From positions 1 through 12,842 of the forward strand of contig CAYUET010000055.1 in NCBI GenBank assembly GCA_964443875.1: DNA of 12,842 bases, given 5' to 3'. Below, in pieces: positions 12,023 through 12,842 of this stretch. A model generated the notes under the pieces. That model saw only the letters and a program-made list of their open reading frames with translations. It was not told the DNA's origin and made no database searches. The position numbers and the translations under genes were made by a program. Numbering within the stretch: position 1 is the stretch's first letter; every line of letters starts with the position of its first letter. Source of the DNA: CAYUET01 sp964443875. Its GTDB lineage: Bacteria > Auribacterota > JAFGBW01.

Positions 12023-12842
12023 TTTCTTGAACGCTTTACCCTACTATTCCTTTAATACCTATTTAAAAGAACATTTCCATGAACGCGTGCACCGCATCAG
12101 CCTGAATGCAGGGTTTTCCTGTCCGAATTTCGATGGAGAGCAGAACAGGGAAGGCTGTATTTACTGCAACAACAAAGCCTTCAGCGTGTATTCCAAAAAT
12201 GAACTGCCCCTGGAAGAGCAGATCCGGCAATCCATTGCCTTTTATAAGAATCAGAAAAAAATCCATACCTTTATTGCCTATTTCCAATCCTACACCAACA
12301 CTTATTCGGACATTGAAACACTTAAAAAAACCTATGAAGTGATCCGTGGTTTTCCTGAAATCAGGGGCTTGAGTATTTCCACACGGCCGGATTGTGTGGA
12401 TGAAGAGAAAATCCGCATGATTTCAGAATATTCCAAAGACTACATGGTCTGGATGGAATACGGGGTGCAGACCACGCACAACAGGCTTTTAAAGCGGGTG
12501 AACCGTAATCATACCTTTGAGGATTTTGTACATGCCCTGGATCTTACCCGGAAATATGGGATTTCAGCCGGAGTTCACATGATCCTGGGCCTTCCGGATG
12601 CTTCCTATGAAGACATGATGAAGGATGCTGAAACCCTTGCCCGGCTGGATATCCAGGGAATCAAATTTCATGTGCTGCACGTTTTGAAAGGAAGCCCGCT
12701 TGAAAAGGAATATGCGGAAGGGGCATTGAGTTTATTATCCCAGGAACAGTATATTCAATATCTCTGCGATTACCTGGAACGCATTCCCCCCCAGTGGGTG
12801 GTATTCAGGCTTGTTTCGACAGCGGACAGGGAATATCTTGTT
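12009..12842 (+). CDS. Radical SAM protein, TIGR01212/YhcC type, 3'-truncated by window edge
   Basis: The frame from ATG 12009 is open to the last base (278 codons) with no stop, so the gene continues beyond the window. The product resembles the TIGR01212 (E. coli YhcC / B. subtilis YtqA) radical SAM proteins, whose reaction is not established. The Cys arrangement is C38 in NAGFSCPNFDG, then C50 and C53 (GCIYC), the expanded cluster spacing of this family. Further signatures are FIAYFQSYTNTY (88-99), SISTRPDCV, WMEYGVQTTHNRLLKRVNRNH, GVHMILGLP and HVLKGSPLEKEY; the visible end (RLVSTADREYL) corresponds to the usual late 'RLTGD' region. Only a short C-terminal portion should be missing. The start overlaps the lipoprotein gene by 14 bases, which suggests translational coupling; no strong Shine-Dalgarno precedes it. 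Confidence 0.9.
   Translation, partial: MNKSNFLNALPYYSFNTYLKEHFHERVHRISLNAGFSCPNFDGEQNREGCIYCNNKAFSVYSKNELPLEEQIRQSIAFYKNQKKIHTFIAYFQSYTNTYSDIETLKKTYEVIRGFPEIRGLSISTRPDCVDEEKIRMISEYSKDYMVWMEYGVQTTHNRLLKRVNRNHTFEDFVHALDLTRKYGISAGVHMILGLPDASYEDMMKDAETLARLDIQGIKFHVLHVLKGSPLEKEYAEGALSLLSQEQYIQYLCDYLERIPPQWVVFRLVSTADREYLV

Overview
The window (about 12.8 kb) is a stretch of bacterial housekeeping chromosome: moderate GC, A-rich spacers, clear Shine-Dalgarno sites before most genes, and several sigma70-type promoters. A predicted lipoprotein and radical SAM proteins with oxygen-sensitive Fe-S motifs point to a Gram-negative-type, probably anaerobic bacterium. The set of families would fit lineages such as Desulfobacterota or Omnitrophota, but nothing here fixes the phylum. 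No phage, integrase, transposase, CRISPR array or recognisable defence system is present. No stretch over 300 bases lacks a gene.

Layout. (1) 2-1201 +: 3' part of ilvD (branched-chain amino acid synthesis), closed by an intrinsic terminator. (2) 1202-1412: convergent spacer holding a perfect 19-bp palindrome. (3) 1413-2584 -: ruvC followed by a small nitroreductase, probably one transcript. (4) 2694-3755 +: recA, divergent from ruvC across a 109-bp spacer, so the strand-exchange protein and the Holliday-junction resolvase share a control region. (5) A strong bidirectional terminator separates recA from rtcB (minus strand, start corrected to 5022, own promoter). (6) 5023-5248: divergent spacer with the rtcB promoter and a degenerate REP-like sequence. 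(7) 5249-7069 +: a YgiQ-type radical SAM protein. (8) 7077-10346 +: a consensus-like promoter, a structured leader, then argC-argJ-argB, tightly spaced or overlapping. (9) 10401-10475: tRNA-Glu(CUC) with its own promoter. (10) 10545 to the right edge: a beta-hydroxyacid dehydrogenase, a lipoprotein of unknown function, and a radical SAM gene (TIGR01212/YhcC type) running off the edge; spacing suggests one operon.

Functional reading. argC, argJ and argB cover the middle of arginine synthesis. ArgJ would recycle the acetyl group, and ArgB carries the N-terminal extension typical of arginine-inhibited kinases. The least ordinary signals are regulatory: a G8 tract exactly filling part of the argCJB promoter spacer, mutually exclusive hairpins in the argC leader, superimposed divergent recA/ruvC promoters, and the orphan palindrome between two convergent genes. 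I see no convincing undescribed multi-gene system.
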